A stretch of DNA of 64,000 bases from an uncultured Clostridia bacterium (GCA_948678575.1 CAPPGO010000007.1:19208-83207); one strand, 5' to 3'. Shown: positions 45,958 to 54,830, counted from the stretch's first letter. Translations and numbers: made by a program. The notes: generated by a model from the letters alone, not told the origin.

Positions 45958-46017
45958 GAAATTAGTTGTAAAAACTCACACCTAACTCGCCAAAGTTACA
46001 GATGTGAGCTTTTTTTA
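45925..46017 (+). ncRNA. Candidate antitoxin RNA of a type I toxin-antitoxin locus
   Basis: About 90 nt from the strong promoter to a bidirectional terminator (stem CTCACA...TGTGAG, 45975-46008, then seven T). It has no open reading frame with an RBS. It converges on the toxin-like transcript from the other side and overlaps its 3' end at the terminator, the arrangement of par/Fst and txpA/ratA loci. Confidence 0.6.
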
Positions 46018-46135
46018 TTTATGTAGTTGCTTATCAACCCAGTTCTTATACAGAACTGCTGTCAAGGCAACGTTTAATTTTAAAGATAACATTAAGGATA
46101 TTATAAAAAAATAGTATCACTTTAACCATAAACAT
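46015..46135 (-). pseudogene. Candidate small hydrophobic toxin (Fst-like), frame shifted at a T7 run
   Basis: ATG at 46135 follows GGAGAGGTGGTG. As written, the frame gives 29 aa and stops at 46046. With one T fewer in the run of seven (46105-46111 on the plus strand) it would give 39 aa: MFMVKVILFFIISLMLSLKL, then NVALTAVLYKNWVDKQLHK, a membrane helix with a polar, Trp-containing tail as in Fst-family toxins. The change may be an inactivating slip, transcriptional slippage or a sequencing error. Its terminator is shared with the opposing RNA. Confidence 0.5.
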
Positions 46136-46169
46136 CACCACCTCTCCTACGATAATTCGTATAATTGGT

Positions 46170-46203
46170 GGCAAAACCACATCTGCTTATTATCATTTCC
46201 TAT
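46170..46203 (-). repeat. Right arm of the toxin-antitoxin-like inverted repeat
   Basis: On the minus strand AATAGGAAATGATAATAAG and then GTGGTTTTGCC; it marks the 5' region of the toxin-like transcript. Confidence 0.7.
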
Positions 46204-46236
46204 TACTGATATTTTACAATATTGCTTTGCCTATGT

Positions 46237-46884
46237 CTATAATATTGATAAATTTTTCTTAATTGGGTGTCTTATAACTGTTTTTAATTTACTTACATCA
46301 CATTTTCTTGGATCACTTAAATAAATCTCATGATGAAATCTGCTATCTGTAATATCTAATTCATATCCATTTTCTGTCATATATTCGTGCATTAAATTGA
46401 CTGTTATTGGCTCATCATCATAAGAACCTAGGTGCATACATTGAACACATAACCCCTCATCATAAGTTAAAAACTCTACTCTTGAAAAATTTTGTTTTTT
46501 CTTTTTAGTTGCCTCTTCAATAGCCCATTCAAAATCTTCCCTTGTTACAAAATCTGGTAATCTAATAATAGATATAAAGTGCATTGCATCTTTATTATTA
46601 TAATCAATAGTTTCGTTCATACCATCTTGCCACCAAAAACCTTCAAGTGGTGGAACAACATATTCAAAAAAACCATCTATTTTATGATTTTCTTTATAAC
46701 TCATTTTTATAGTAAAAGCAATTGCATATAAAAGTCCTATTGCTTTTTTGTACTCTCCGTTCTCATCATTAGGATTTCCTTTTCCTCTAACAGCAATATA
46801 ATTTATTTTAGGTATTTCTATAATATCAGGTTTGTTTTTTGGCATATAAAATTCCTTATATTCTTTTTTATAATCAAAAGCCAT
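46237..46884 (-). CDS. GyrI-like small-molecule-binding protein
   Basis: 215 aa from ATG 46884 (AAAGGA 8 nt upstream; the ATG at 46905 lies before the RBS). The start YKKEYKEFYMPKNKPDIIEI and VRGKGNPNDENGEY are typical of the larger GyrI-like proteins, two SHS2 modules that bind drugs or hydrolyse small toxic compounds. It follows a second GyrI-like gene by 13 bp. Confidence 0.85.
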   Translation of the reverse strand: MAFDYKKEYKEFYMPKNKPDIIEIPKINYIAVRGKGNPNDENGEYKKAIGLLYAIAFTIKMSYKENHKIDGFFEYVVPPLEGFWWQDGMNETIDYNNKDAMHFISIIRLPDFVTREDFEWAIEEATKKKKQNFSRVEFLTYDEGLCVQCMHLGSYDDEPITVNLMHEYMTENGYELDITDSRFHHEIYLSDPRKCDVSKLKTVIRHPIKKNLSIL

Positions 46885-46897
46885 CTTATTTTCCTTT

Positions 46898-47362
46898 CTA
46901 TTCATCTAATGCAATATAAATATGAATTTCTTGTTTTTGCATATCTTTTGAGTTGTTTTGATATTCTTCAAAATCACAAGTATATTTCCTTTTTAAATTC
47001 ATATTCCATATTTCTTGCCAAGCCTGTCCTACTGAATTTTGTACATCTCCTATTATTATAAATTTAGCATATTTGCCTTTTGAAATAATAGTACTTTCTA
47101 TTTCTTCTCCACTTTGTTCTTCTCGACTAACTTCTGCTCCTGCAATAAATGTATAAGGTTTTGTATAATCACCTTCATATTCTGTATATAATCCTATTGT
47201 TTTTCCATTTATCTTATTTGCAATCTTCTCATGAATTCCATATGTAAATAATTTTTGCCAAGTCATTCCTATATCTTGCATAGCCTTTCCATCTTGATTA
47301 GTTGTTTTAATTCTAATCCCTGTAATAATTTTTTCTTCTAATTCTACAATTTCATATTTCAT
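46898..47362 (-). CDS. GyrI-like/effector-binding domain protein
   Basis: 154 aa, one SHS2-type effector-binding domain: start YEIVELEEKIITGIRIKT, central FTYGIHEKIANKI and C-terminal HIYIALDE. No DNA-binding part. AGGAGGT precedes ATG. It is paired with the 215-aa GyrI-like gene and the WYL regulator upstream. Confidence 0.85.
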   Translation of the reverse strand: MKYEIVELEEKIITGIRIKTTNQDGKAMQDIGMTWQKLFTYGIHEKIANKINGKTIGLYTEYEGDYTKPYTFIAGAEVSREEQSGEEIESTIISKGKYAKFIIIGDVQNSVGQAWQEIWNMNLKRKYTCDFEEYQNNSKDMQKQEIHIYIALDE

Positions 47363-47421
47363 AATATATCTACCTCCTAGCTAAAAGTATAAATCTTATA
47401 ATTCGACAACTGTGTGTCATA

Positions 47422-48315
47422 TTATAAATAATTTTTTAAAGTTCTTTGTAGTTTATCTTTTATTCTGTTTTTTGCATAGCCAGGATTTAAAACTTTTGCA
47501 TATTCTCCAAAAGATAAAATATATCCATATATCCATTCATTTTCTGGATATTTCACTTTTACAATAAAGTTTCCATCTTCTTTTTTCGTTATTTCTTTAC
47601 TTTCAAATTCATCATATACTCTATAAGTCATAGCTTTGTTTATTTCTAGTACAAGTTCTATAATTTTGAAGTTATGTTTTTCATTCTTTTCTTCTTTCGG
47701 TAGTTCTCTCTCAAAATGTTCTTGCAATATCTTTATGTCTTTTATTCTAGCAATTTTGAATATTCTGTAATCTTGTTTTAATTTACAATAACTTACTAAA
47801 TACCATGATTTATCTTTAAACCATATTTGTAATGGTTCTACAATTCTTTTGCTTTCTTCTCGATTAGAATTATAATAAATAAATTGTACTAACTGCTTAT
47901 TTAAAATAGCAGATTTAATAATGTCAAATCGTTCTTCTTGTACATTACCCCAATTAGAAAAATCAATTTTTATCCAATCATTTATTTTTTTATTAAATAA
48001 TATACTTAATCTCTCTAAAATATCCTTTTCATCTTGTCCTTTTACTTTTTTCATTCCTTGTAAAGCAAATAAAATTTGATTTTGCTCCTCTTCTGAAAGA
48101 ATAGTTTTGTTTAGTACATATTCATCTAAAAGTCCTATTCCTCCATCTTTTCCCTTACTTGCATAAATTGGTATATTTGCTGTGCTTAGTGTTTCAATAT
48201 CTCTATATATCGTTCTCGTAGATACTTCAAACCTATCAGCCAATTCTTTTGCCGTAGTTTTTCTCTTTTGCATTAATATATATACTATTTCAAATAATCT
48301 ATTATTTACTTGCAT
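47422..48315 (-). CDS. YafY-type regulator: HTH_11 plus WYL domain
   Basis: 297 aa. N-terminal winged helix (about 5-60, TTAKELADRFEVSTRTIYRDIETL), WYL domain (about 135-215, YYNSNREESKRIVEPLQIWFKDKSWYLVSYC) and WCX C-terminal part. It probably controls the two GyrI-like genes below, 59 bp away. TATGACATCTGTTTGTCATATT upstream of its start (about 48346-48370) contains TATGACA/TGTCATA arms and is a candidate operator. Confidence 0.9.
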   Translation of the reverse strand: MQVNNRLFEIVYILMQKRKTTAKELADRFEVSTRTIYRDIETLSTANIPIYASKGKDGGIGLLDEYVLNKTILSEEEQNQILFALQGMKKVKGQDEKDILERLSILFNKKINDWIKIDFSNWGNVQEERFDIIKSAILNKQLVQFIYYNSNREESKRIVEPLQIWFKDKSWYLVSYCKLKQDYRIFKIARIKDIKILQEHFERELPKEEKNEKHNFKIIELVLEINKAMTYRVYDEFESKEITKKEDGNFIVKVKYPENEWIYGYILSFGEYAKVLNPGYAKNRIKDKLQRTLKNYL

Positions 48316-48379
48316 ATTTTCCTCCTAGCAATATTATAACATATAAATATGACATCTGTTTGTCATATTTATAAAAAAT

Positions 48380-48408
48380 GAGCAGATAATTTAACTTATT
48401 ATCTGCTC
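48380..48408 (-). terminator. Terminator of the BceB/MacB-like permease gene
   Basis: GAGCAGATAAT and ATTATCTGCTC, perfect 11-nt arms with a 7-nt loop. Confidence 0.85.
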
Positions 48409-48451
48409 CAATTATTATATTTTGCTATATACTTTTTAATTTTAATATAAT

Positions 48452-50845
48452 TTAATTATCTCTTAATCTATCTACAATTGATTCTTTATTAAATATTTTT
48501 ATAGAACATATAGCAACAATTGAAGGCACAAATATTGAAATAAATAAGTATCCTAAAATTGCAAAGACTGGTAAATGGAATATCATATAATTCATTCCAA
48601 AATACTCGAAAATTTCAATTACTACTAAACTTAAAATTGGACCTAAAATTCCACTAATTATGCAATTTGGTAAAGCTAAATAAATATTCTCAAATATAAG
48701 CATCTTATTTACTTGTTTTTTAGACATACCTATTGATTGCAACACAGCTATTTCCTTTTTTCTTGAAGTTATGCTCGTTATAACTGTATTTATTAAGTTA
48801 ATAAAACTAAATAGTACAATAAATACTGACATTCCTAGAATCACATTTTTAAATCCAGCTAAATTCTTCTTTGCATTAGCATAGTAATCTGTAAAAGTAG
48901 TTATTTCTAATCCTTCATATTTATTTACAAGTTCTTTTACCTTATTATCTAATTCCTCATTATATATATGATTTTTAGTTGCTACGTGTAAAGAACGAGT
49001 TGTATCTAAATCGCCAACAATTTCCTCATACATATTATCTGGAACAAGTAACCATCCATCTACCGTTGTATTATCTGCCTCTATATTATATCCAGAAAAC
49101 ATATTGCTTCCAATACCACCTAAAGTTACTTCAATTGATCTATCCTCTTCATTAAAATAATGTAATTCTATTTTATCATTAACCTTTGGAGACCAACCAA
49201 ATATTTCTTTAAAAACACCACTCATTGGAAAATATACTTCTTTATTTGCTTTTAGTTTATTATAATCTCCTATTCCATCTATCAATGCCTTTTCTGCACT
49301 TATTGTATGAGAATCGTACATCGGTGAAATAACATCATCAAATAATTCTCCATTATACTCCATTTTTACTGAAAAAGCTTTATTGACTTTTACTTTTTCG
49401 ATTTCTTCTAACTGTTCTAATTCTTTTTTTAGTTCAGTAAGATTATTTTTCTCTTTTATAACATCATAAATACCATTTTTACTATTTTCTTTTGCCTCTT
49501 CTGTAAAAGAAATATGATATTCAGAATTTTGAAAAGTTCCTTGCCTTGCATATGCCAATTCATCCATAGCACTTGAATAAGCTGCTGCAAATATAAACAA
49601 TACTCCTCCTATTATTAAAGATATAAGTGTCATTAAAGTTTTTTTCTTATTTTTCTTTACCTCAATTTTAGCAAGTGAAATAGGACTTAAACCTCTACAT
49701 AATATGATTGATGCACTTATATTTTCATTATCTCCTGTATATCTTAAACCTTCTACTGGTGATACTTCACTTGCAACTTTAGCTGGTTTACTAACAGAAA
49801 TAAGTACTGCCAAAACTCCCAAAACAATTGATACTATTGATATTTTTACAAAATTCAAGAAAGTATAACCTTCTCGTACTAAAAAATATGAAACAATTCC
49901 TCCAACAATTATTCCTAAGGTAATTCCTAGCCTACAATAATTTAAACCTTCAATTTTTATCATTTTCTTCATTTGTTTTTTAGACATACCAATAGTTCTA
50001 AGCTGTGCATATTCTCTAACCTTTGAAGAAACTGATAAATAGAAAATACTATAAATTACAATTCCACTAACAACAAGTACAGCAATACTTAATACAAAAA
50101 AAGCTGAAATTTCTTTTGAATCTAATGAAAAAGATTCTACAAACTTGTCATTATAATTTACATTTCTTCGCTCTATGCCATTTTCTTTGCCTAATTCAAA
50201 AAAGAAATTTTTTATATATTCTGTACTTGGTATCTTCATATCATCTGCTATCTTTATTAAAGCATCTGTTCTACTATTTTCAAAAATACTTCCTTTTTCA
50301 GAATATTCTTTAGAAAATAGTACTGGATAAGATAAGCCTTTTCCATTATCTAATAAACCAGATACTACAAAAGTTTCACCTAATATCTCTAACTGCTCAC
50401 CTAATTTAGCATTTTTGCCAAGCTCTTTTAGAACATAACCATCTATAACAATTTCATTTTCTTTAAATGGAACATTTCCTGCTGATAATTTGTATGTTCT
50501 TATATCTTCTATATCATAATCATAATATACTGGATTCAACTTTATATCTCCAATATGTCTTTCGATACCAGTCCTATAAGTCATAACACATTTTATATTT
50601 TCATTTTGTTTTAAATTATCTATTTGTTCCGAGCTTATTTCATAAAACATACAGTCTTGCATACCTTTTACAGTTTCTTTTTCATAAGTCTTATAATTCA
50701 ATGTAGAAAGTCCCATTACCATAATAAAACAAATTGCTAACCCAATTGTAAGACTCATGAAACCTACTTTTAATTTTGAACTAATAAAAGATGCTTTTGC
50801 AATTTTATAAATTATTCTTTTATTATTATTACTTTTCAAACTCAT
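48452..50845 (-). CDS. FtsX-like ABC permease (BceB/MacB-like), 797 aa
   Basis: From ATG 50845 (AAAGGGG 7 nt upstream; an ATG at 50881 lies inside the ATPase gene). Two FtsX-type membrane modules with four segments each (about 20-45, 255-365; 405-430, 680-790) and large extracellular domains. Both modules carry REYAQLRTIGMSKKQMKK or KKEIAVLQSIGMSKKQ. The permease of an antimicrobial-peptide resistance or lipoprotein transporter. It follows its ATPase by 13 bp. Confidence 0.88.
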   Translation of the reverse strand: MSLKSNNNKRIIYKIAKASFISSKLKVGFMSLTIGLAICFIMVMGLSTLNYKTYEKETVKGMQDCMFYEISSEQIDNLKQNENIKCVMTYRTGIERHIGDIKLNPVYYDYDIEDIRTYKLSAGNVPFKENEIVIDGYVLKELGKNAKLGEQLEILGETFVVSGLLDNGKGLSYPVLFSKEYSEKGSIFENSRTDALIKIADDMKIPSTEYIKNFFFELGKENGIERRNVNYNDKFVESFSLDSKEISAFFVLSIAVLVVSGIVIYSIFYLSVSSKVREYAQLRTIGMSKKQMKKMIKIEGLNYCRLGITLGIIVGGIVSYFLVREGYTFLNFVKISIVSIVLGVLAVLISVSKPAKVASEVSPVEGLRYTGDNENISASIILCRGLSPISLAKIEVKKNKKKTLMTLISLIIGGVLFIFAAAYSSAMDELAYARQGTFQNSEYHISFTEEAKENSKNGIYDVIKEKNNLTELKKELEQLEEIEKVKVNKAFSVKMEYNGELFDDVISPMYDSHTISAEKALIDGIGDYNKLKANKEVYFPMSGVFKEIFGWSPKVNDKIELHYFNEEDRSIEVTLGGIGSNMFSGYNIEADNTTVDGWLLVPDNMYEEIVGDLDTTRSLHVATKNHIYNEELDNKVKELVNKYEGLEITTFTDYYANAKKNLAGFKNVILGMSVFIVLFSFINLINTVITSITSRKKEIAVLQSIGMSKKQVNKMLIFENIYLALPNCIISGILGPILSLVVIEIFEYFGMNYMIFHLPVFAILGYLFISIFVPSIVAICSIKIFNKESIVDRLRDN

Positions 50846-50858
50846 TTCTTTTCCCCTT

Positions 50859-51531
50859 TTAAACAATCTTTCCATCTTCAATTCTTATAATTCTATCTGC
50901 CATTTGTGCAATTTCTTCATTATGTGTAATCATAATTATGGTTTGATTAAAAGCCTTACTAGAATTTTTCAAAAGACCAATAACATCCAAACTTGTTTTT
51001 GTGTCAAGATTTCCAGTTGGTTCGTCTGCTAGTATAATTGATGGCTTAGTTGATAAGGCTCTTGCAATTGCCACACGTTGTTGTTGTCCACCTGATAATT
51101 TATTAGGCATTGTTTTTACTTTATCAGCTATTCCTAGTAAATTAATAACTTCACTTATAAAATTTTTATCAAGCTTATTTCCATCTAATTCTATAGGAAG
51201 TACTATATTTTCATATACATTAAGCATAGGCACTAAATTATAATTTTGAAATACAAAACCAATTTGTCTTCTTCTAAAAATTGTTAATTCCTCATCCTTC
51301 ATTTTTGAAATTTCATTTCCATCAATTTCAATATTTCCGATTACTAGGATTATCCAAGCCTCCAAGCATATTAAGTAAAGTAGTTTTTCCACTTCCAGAA
51401 GTTCCAACTATCGCAACAAACTCTCCACTATTTATTTTTAAAGATACATCATCTAATGCTTTTACTAGTGTCTCACCACTTCCATAATACTTTTTTAAGT
51501 TATTTACTTTTAAAATATAATTATTTTCCAT
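50859..51531 (-). CDS. ABC ATPase (BceA/MacB-like), with one +1 frame break
   Basis: 223 aa across the break. Walker A GTSGSGKTTLL (about 42-52), signature LSGGQQQRVAIARAL, Walker B IILADEPTGNLD and MITHNEEIAQMADR. CGG at 51337-51339 breaks the frame: AAT-C-GGA-AAT; skipping C gives DNPSNGNIEIDGNEI, with the Gly that is conserved in S-x-G-x-I of this family. Zero-frame reading ends after 3 codons and yields a 67-aa stub. AAAGGA precedes ATG. Operator-like repeats and a promoter lie directly upstream. Confidence 0.87.
51337..51339 (-). other. Candidate +1 recoding site: AAT-C-GGA-AAT
   Basis: In-frame CGG in the ABC ATPase gene, 15 codons after Walker A; extra base 51339. Confidence 0.75.
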
Positions 51532-51557
51532 AATATTTTTTTCCTTTCTCTTTTCTA

Positions 51558-51585
51558 AATATATAATACTTCATAAATCTGTCAA
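51558..51585 (-). promoter_or_regulatory. Promoter of the ABC ATPase-permease operon
   Basis: Minus-strand TTGACA (51580-51585), a 16-nt spacer and TATATT (51558-51563). Confidence 0.65.
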
Positions 51586-51589
51586 AATA

Positions 51590-51626
51590 GTTTCAATTGT
51601 TAGAAAAATTGTTTCAGTTTTGAAAC
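51590..51626 (-). promoter_or_regulatory. Candidate response-regulator operator
   Basis: GTTTCA at 51590-51595 and 51611-51616, spaced 21 bp (two helical turns), plus an inverted TGAAAC at 51621-51626. It lies directly upstream of the -35 box, as expected for activation by an OmpR-type regulator such as the neighbour at 52571. Confidence 0.6.
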
Positions 51627-51637
51627 TTTTCAAAAAA

Positions 51638-51665
51638 ATAAGACTGATATAAAATTCAGTCTTAT
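51638..51665 (-). terminator. Terminator of the RR-HK pair
   Basis: ATAAGACTGA and TCAGTCTTAT with an 8-nt loop, overlapping the kinase stop, then a minus-strand T run. Confidence 0.8.
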
Positions 51666-52567
51666 AGTGGTAAAAATACTGAAAAAGTACTTCCCTCATT
51701 TACTTTCGATTTTACTTTTATGTAACCATTTTGCTGCTCTATAATAGTCTTGCTTAAATATAACCCTATTCCAACTCCTTCAATATTATGAACCTTTTGC
51801 TCTCTGTAAAATCTCTTAAAAATATTGTTTATATTTTCACTTTCAATTCCAATACCATTATCAGTAATATCAATTTTCAAAAAGCTTTCTAATTTCTCTA
51901 TATTTATTTCTATTTTTCCATTGTCATTAGTATATTTTATAGCATTTTCCAAAATATTGCAAATAACTTCTAATGTCCATTTCTTATCATATTTTATAGT
52001 AGCCGAAATATCACCATTAATTTCTATATTTATATTTTTCTTTTCTGCTAAACTTTGTGCTTGTTCTTTAGCTTTTTCTAAGCACTCTATAATTTTCGCT
52101 TGTTCTTTATTTAAAACAATCATATTAGTTTCTAGTCTAGACATTTTTGTAAGAGAATCTGTAAAAAACTCTAATTTATCCACTTGTCCAGTAATAATCT
52201 CTAAAAATTCTTGCTCTTTTTCTTTACTTAAATCATTATTTGAAATTGTATCACTATACATTCTAATATTAGCTATTGGCGTTTTTATTTGGTGTGCAAT
52301 ATCTGATACCATTTCTTGAATTTCTTTTTTAGACTGGCTATTTTTTTCCATTTTAGCATTTATGATATTACCTAATTTATATAATTTAGAACTAAGCTTC
52401 GAATCCAATTGTTCTTCATTTATATTGCTTTTATCAAAATCACCATTTATAAAATCATCAATTTGTTTTTCTATATTTTCAGTAAATCTCACATATTTTT
52501 GTCTAAAAAAGAAATATATCAAACCATTCAATATAATAAATACCAAAGTTATAATTATTATTTCCAT
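51662..52567 (-). CDS. Sensor histidine kinase
   Basis: 301 aa. One clear N-terminal membrane segment (about 3-21), a linker, His in DIAHQIKTPIANIRMYSD (about 92), N box NILENAIKYTND, G boxes TDNGIGIESENI and GVGIGLYLSKTII. GAGGAG precedes ATG. It lies 4 bp after its response regulator. No large sensor domain, so the stimulus may come through the ABC permease below. Confidence 0.92.
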   Translation of the reverse strand: MEIIIITLVFIILNGLIYFFFRQKYVRFTENIEKQIDDFINGDFDKSNINEEQLDSKLSSKLYKLGNIINAKMEKNSQSKKEIQEMVSDIAHQIKTPIANIRMYSDTISNNDLSKEKEQEFLEIITGQVDKLEFFTDSLTKMSRLETNMIVLNKEQAKIIECLEKAKEQAQSLAEKKNINIEINGDISATIKYDKKWTLEVICNILENAIKYTNDNGKIEINIEKLESFLKIDITDNGIGIESENINNIFKRFYREQKVHNIEGVGIGLYLSKTIIEQQNGYIKVKSKVNEGSTFSVFLPL

Positions 52568-52570
52568 AGA

Positions 52571-53239
52571 TTACTCCTCTACTAATTTATACCCTATACC
52601 ATAAATAGTTTTTATGTATTTATCATTTTCTCTATCTAATTTTGAACGCAACCTACTTATATTTAAAGTCAATGTATGTTCATCTACAAAATTTTCTTTA
52701 CAATCCCAAAGCTTTTCTAGTAAAATTTGTCTAGTAAGTACCATACTTTTATTTTTCACAAATACTTGTAATAAATCAAATTCTGTCGGTGTTAGATAAA
52801 TTATTCTACCTGCTTTTTTTACTGTTCTAGCCTCAAAATTTATAACTAAGTCTTTTATAGAAAACTCACTTATTTCAGATGAATTTCTGTTTAAAATCAG
52901 CTCTATCTTCTTTAAAAGGATTTTAATATTAAAAGGTTTAGTAATATAATCATCTGCACCTAATTCAAGACCTTTTAATACTTCGTCATCTAAATTATGT
53001 GCTGTCAAAAATACAAAAGGAATATTAAATTTCTCTTTAATTATTTTTGAAAACTCAAAACCATTTCCATCTGGTAAATTCACATCCAATAAAATTAAAT
53101 CAACTTTGCTTTCCTTAATAATATTTTTAGCATCTTTAATGTTATATGAACTTATTGTCTGCCAATTATTATTTTGTATATTAAAACAAATTCCAGCATT
53201 TAGCATTTCATCATCTTCAATCACTAATATATTATACAT
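52571..53239 (-). CDS. Response regulator, OmpR/PhoB family
   Basis: 222 aa. Receiver with acidic pair EDDE, Asp in LILLDVNLPDGNG (about 52), Lys in YITKPFN, and winged-helix output domain with LTPTEFDLLQVFVKN and IYGIGYKL. Partner of the kinase downstream. It probably activates the ATPase-permease operon through the GTTTCA repeats. Confidence 0.93.
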   Translation of the reverse strand: MYNILVIEDDEMLNAGICFNIQNNNWQTISSYNIKDAKNIIKESKVDLILLDVNLPDGNGFEFSKIIKEKFNIPFVFLTAHNLDDEVLKGLELGADDYITKPFNIKILLKKIELILNRNSSEISEFSIKDLVINFEARTVKKAGRIIYLTPTEFDLLQVFVKNKSMVLTRQILLEKLWDCKENFVDEHTLTLNISRLRSKLDRENDKYIKTIYGIGYKLVEE

Positions 53240-53310
53240 AACTATTTCCTTTCAAATTAAAATCTTCTGTTTCGATTATATCACAAAGGACAAATAATTT
53301 TGGGGCTTAA

Positions 53311-53336
53311 TCAATTACAATACTTATTGTAATTGA
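53311..53336 (-). terminator. Terminator of the AraC-GyrI gene
   Basis: TCAATTACAATA and TATTGTAATTGA, 12-nt arms with almost no loop; 10 nt below the stop codon. Confidence 0.7.
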
Positions 53337-53345
53337 TCAAAATAA

Positions 53346-54212
53346 TTATTTATCTTCTTTTTTCTTAATAGGTAGCCAGATTTCACAATAATACTTTTCA
53401 TCATTTATGCCTTTTTTATATTCTTTTGGATTAGAATAATATTCAATATTATAACCTTCTGCTATTTCATAATCATTTGAATTAGGTAACCATTCTTTAA
53501 ATATTTTTTGATTTATTTCTCTTATACTTTCACTTGCCTTTCCTATACAAGGGAAAATAGCCCAAGTTAGTTTTGGTATTTCTATTATTTCAAAATCTTT
53601 TGGTATTTTTTCAACAGAGTTATAGTCATCTCCTATAACATAATCAAATAACTCACCACTTAAAGTAGTATCAATATTAATTGCATATTTTGCGTTTATC
53701 TTACTAAATGAAGCCTTCATAAAAAAATTTTTCCATAATTTGGGTACATTTTGTTCAGCACTTTCGTATTTAAAGCTTTCTTTTAAACCAATAACTTTAA
53801 AAGCTTCTTTTTCTTTAATTTTATACTCCATAATATAACCACCTTTCAAAATTAAATTTACTTTTAATGGTGCAAAATCTTTTATTGTAGCACCATTATT
53901 GCGAACTTCTGTTGGAGTAAATCCATGAAATCTTTTGAATGCTTTTGTAAAACTGTCTTGTGAATCATAGCAATATTCCATTGCTATATCGATTATCCTT
54001 TTGTTTGTGTTTAACACTTCCTTACCTGCCATAGATAATCTTCTATTTTTAATATATTCTCCAACTCCATAACCACAAATAATTGAAAATCCTTTTTGAA
54101 AATAAAATGATGAGATATAAGAATAGCTAGCAATATCTTCCATCTTCAAATCATTCGTTAAGTTGTTTTCTATATATTCTATTGCTCTACTTATCGATTC
54201 AATCCAGTTCAA
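53346..54212 (-). CDS. AraC-type regulator with GyrI-like effector domain
   Basis: 288 aa from a TTG start at 54212 (AAGGAG 5 nt upstream); a longer frame from 54272 has no RBS. Two-helix-turn-helix AraC domain (about 5-105, YSYISSFYFQKGFSIICGYGVGEYI and HGFTPTEVR) and a GyrI-like ligand domain (about 130-285). Such proteins activate drug-efflux genes (Rob/SoxS-like architecture). Confidence 0.9.
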   Translation of the reverse strand: MNWIESISRAIEYIENNLTNDLKMEDIASYSYISSFYFQKGFSIICGYGVGEYIKNRRLSMAGKEVLNTNKRIIDIAMEYCYDSQDSFTKAFKRFHGFTPTEVRNNGATIKDFAPLKVNLILKGGYIMEYKIKEKEAFKVIGLKESFKYESAEQNVPKLWKNFFMKASFSKINAKYAINIDTTLSGELFDYVIGDDYNSVEKIPKDFEIIEIPKLTWAIFPCIGKASESIREINQKIFKEWLPNSNDYEIAEGYNIEYYSNPKEYKKGINDEKYYCEIWLPIKKKEDK

Positions 54213-54437
54213 TTTCTCTCCTTTTCGTTCACAAATATATTTTACTTTAAAAGGTTTTACCTTACCCGACATTTTTTGCTAACATTTGGCTAATTTAATT
54301 TTACTAATTGATAATTTTGTATTATGTCCACATATATAATTGACAAATAAATTTTTTTCCTAGAACAAAATTTAATATTTTTTTCTAATTATATATTAAA
54401 AATATCTAAATATAAAGTCAATATTATTAAAAAAAGC

Positions 54438-54474
54438 AAAAACAGTTGAAATAAGTTTCATTTCAACTGTTTTT
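54438..54474 (-). terminator. Terminator hairpin, shared with the 60.7 kb locus
   Basis: AAAAACAGTTGAAAT and ATTTCAACTGTTTTT, perfect 15-nt arms. A similar hairpin lies at 60713-60747. Confidence 0.85.
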
Positions 54475-54480
54475 GGCAAT

Positions 54481-54530
54481 TCCTAATTCTCATAAACATA
54501 AATATTTGAAAAAGAAAGAAGAACCATTTT
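54481..54530 (-). pseudogene. Remnant of a duplicate of the 61151 gene
   Basis: The minus strand reads KNGSSFFFKY here, with 27 nt or more nearly identical to the end of the 61151-61426 gene (ATTTGAAAAAGAAAGAAGAA on the plus strand at both). Only the C-terminal piece remains, next to the TfoX gene stop. Confidence 0.6.
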
Positions 54531-54830
54531 TTACTTTTTAATTGGTAAATCCTTACAAGTTTCAATTACTATTTCTTTTAATTTCTCTTTATTATCTATA
54601 TCATTCACTAAATACATAGGTTTAGCACTTTCATAAGGTATTTGTTCTTGCATGTTATATTTTTTATTATTATTCACTATCTTTACAAGTAGTCTATTAT
54701 CATATATTCCACCAAATAAAATATTATTATAATACAATAAATATTCTCCCATCATTGCTCGGCAATTTATATTATCTAATAATTCTAATTGTTCTAATAT
54801 AAAATTTTTATACTCTTTTGATGTTGCCAT
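54531..54830 (-). CDS. TfoX N-terminal domain protein
   Basis: 99 aa. MATSKEYKNFILEQL, CRAMMGEYLLYYNNILFGGIYDNRLLVK and SAKPMYLV are typical of the TfoX/Sxy N-terminal domain. It lacks the C-terminal domain of competence regulators; stand-alone copies are common and of unknown role. GGAGA precedes ATG. Confidence 0.88.
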   Translation of the reverse strand: MATSKEYKNFILEQLELLDNINCRAMMGEYLLYYNNILFGGIYDNRLLVKIVNNNKKYNMQEQIPYESAKPMYLVNDIDNKEKLKEIVIETCKDLPIKK

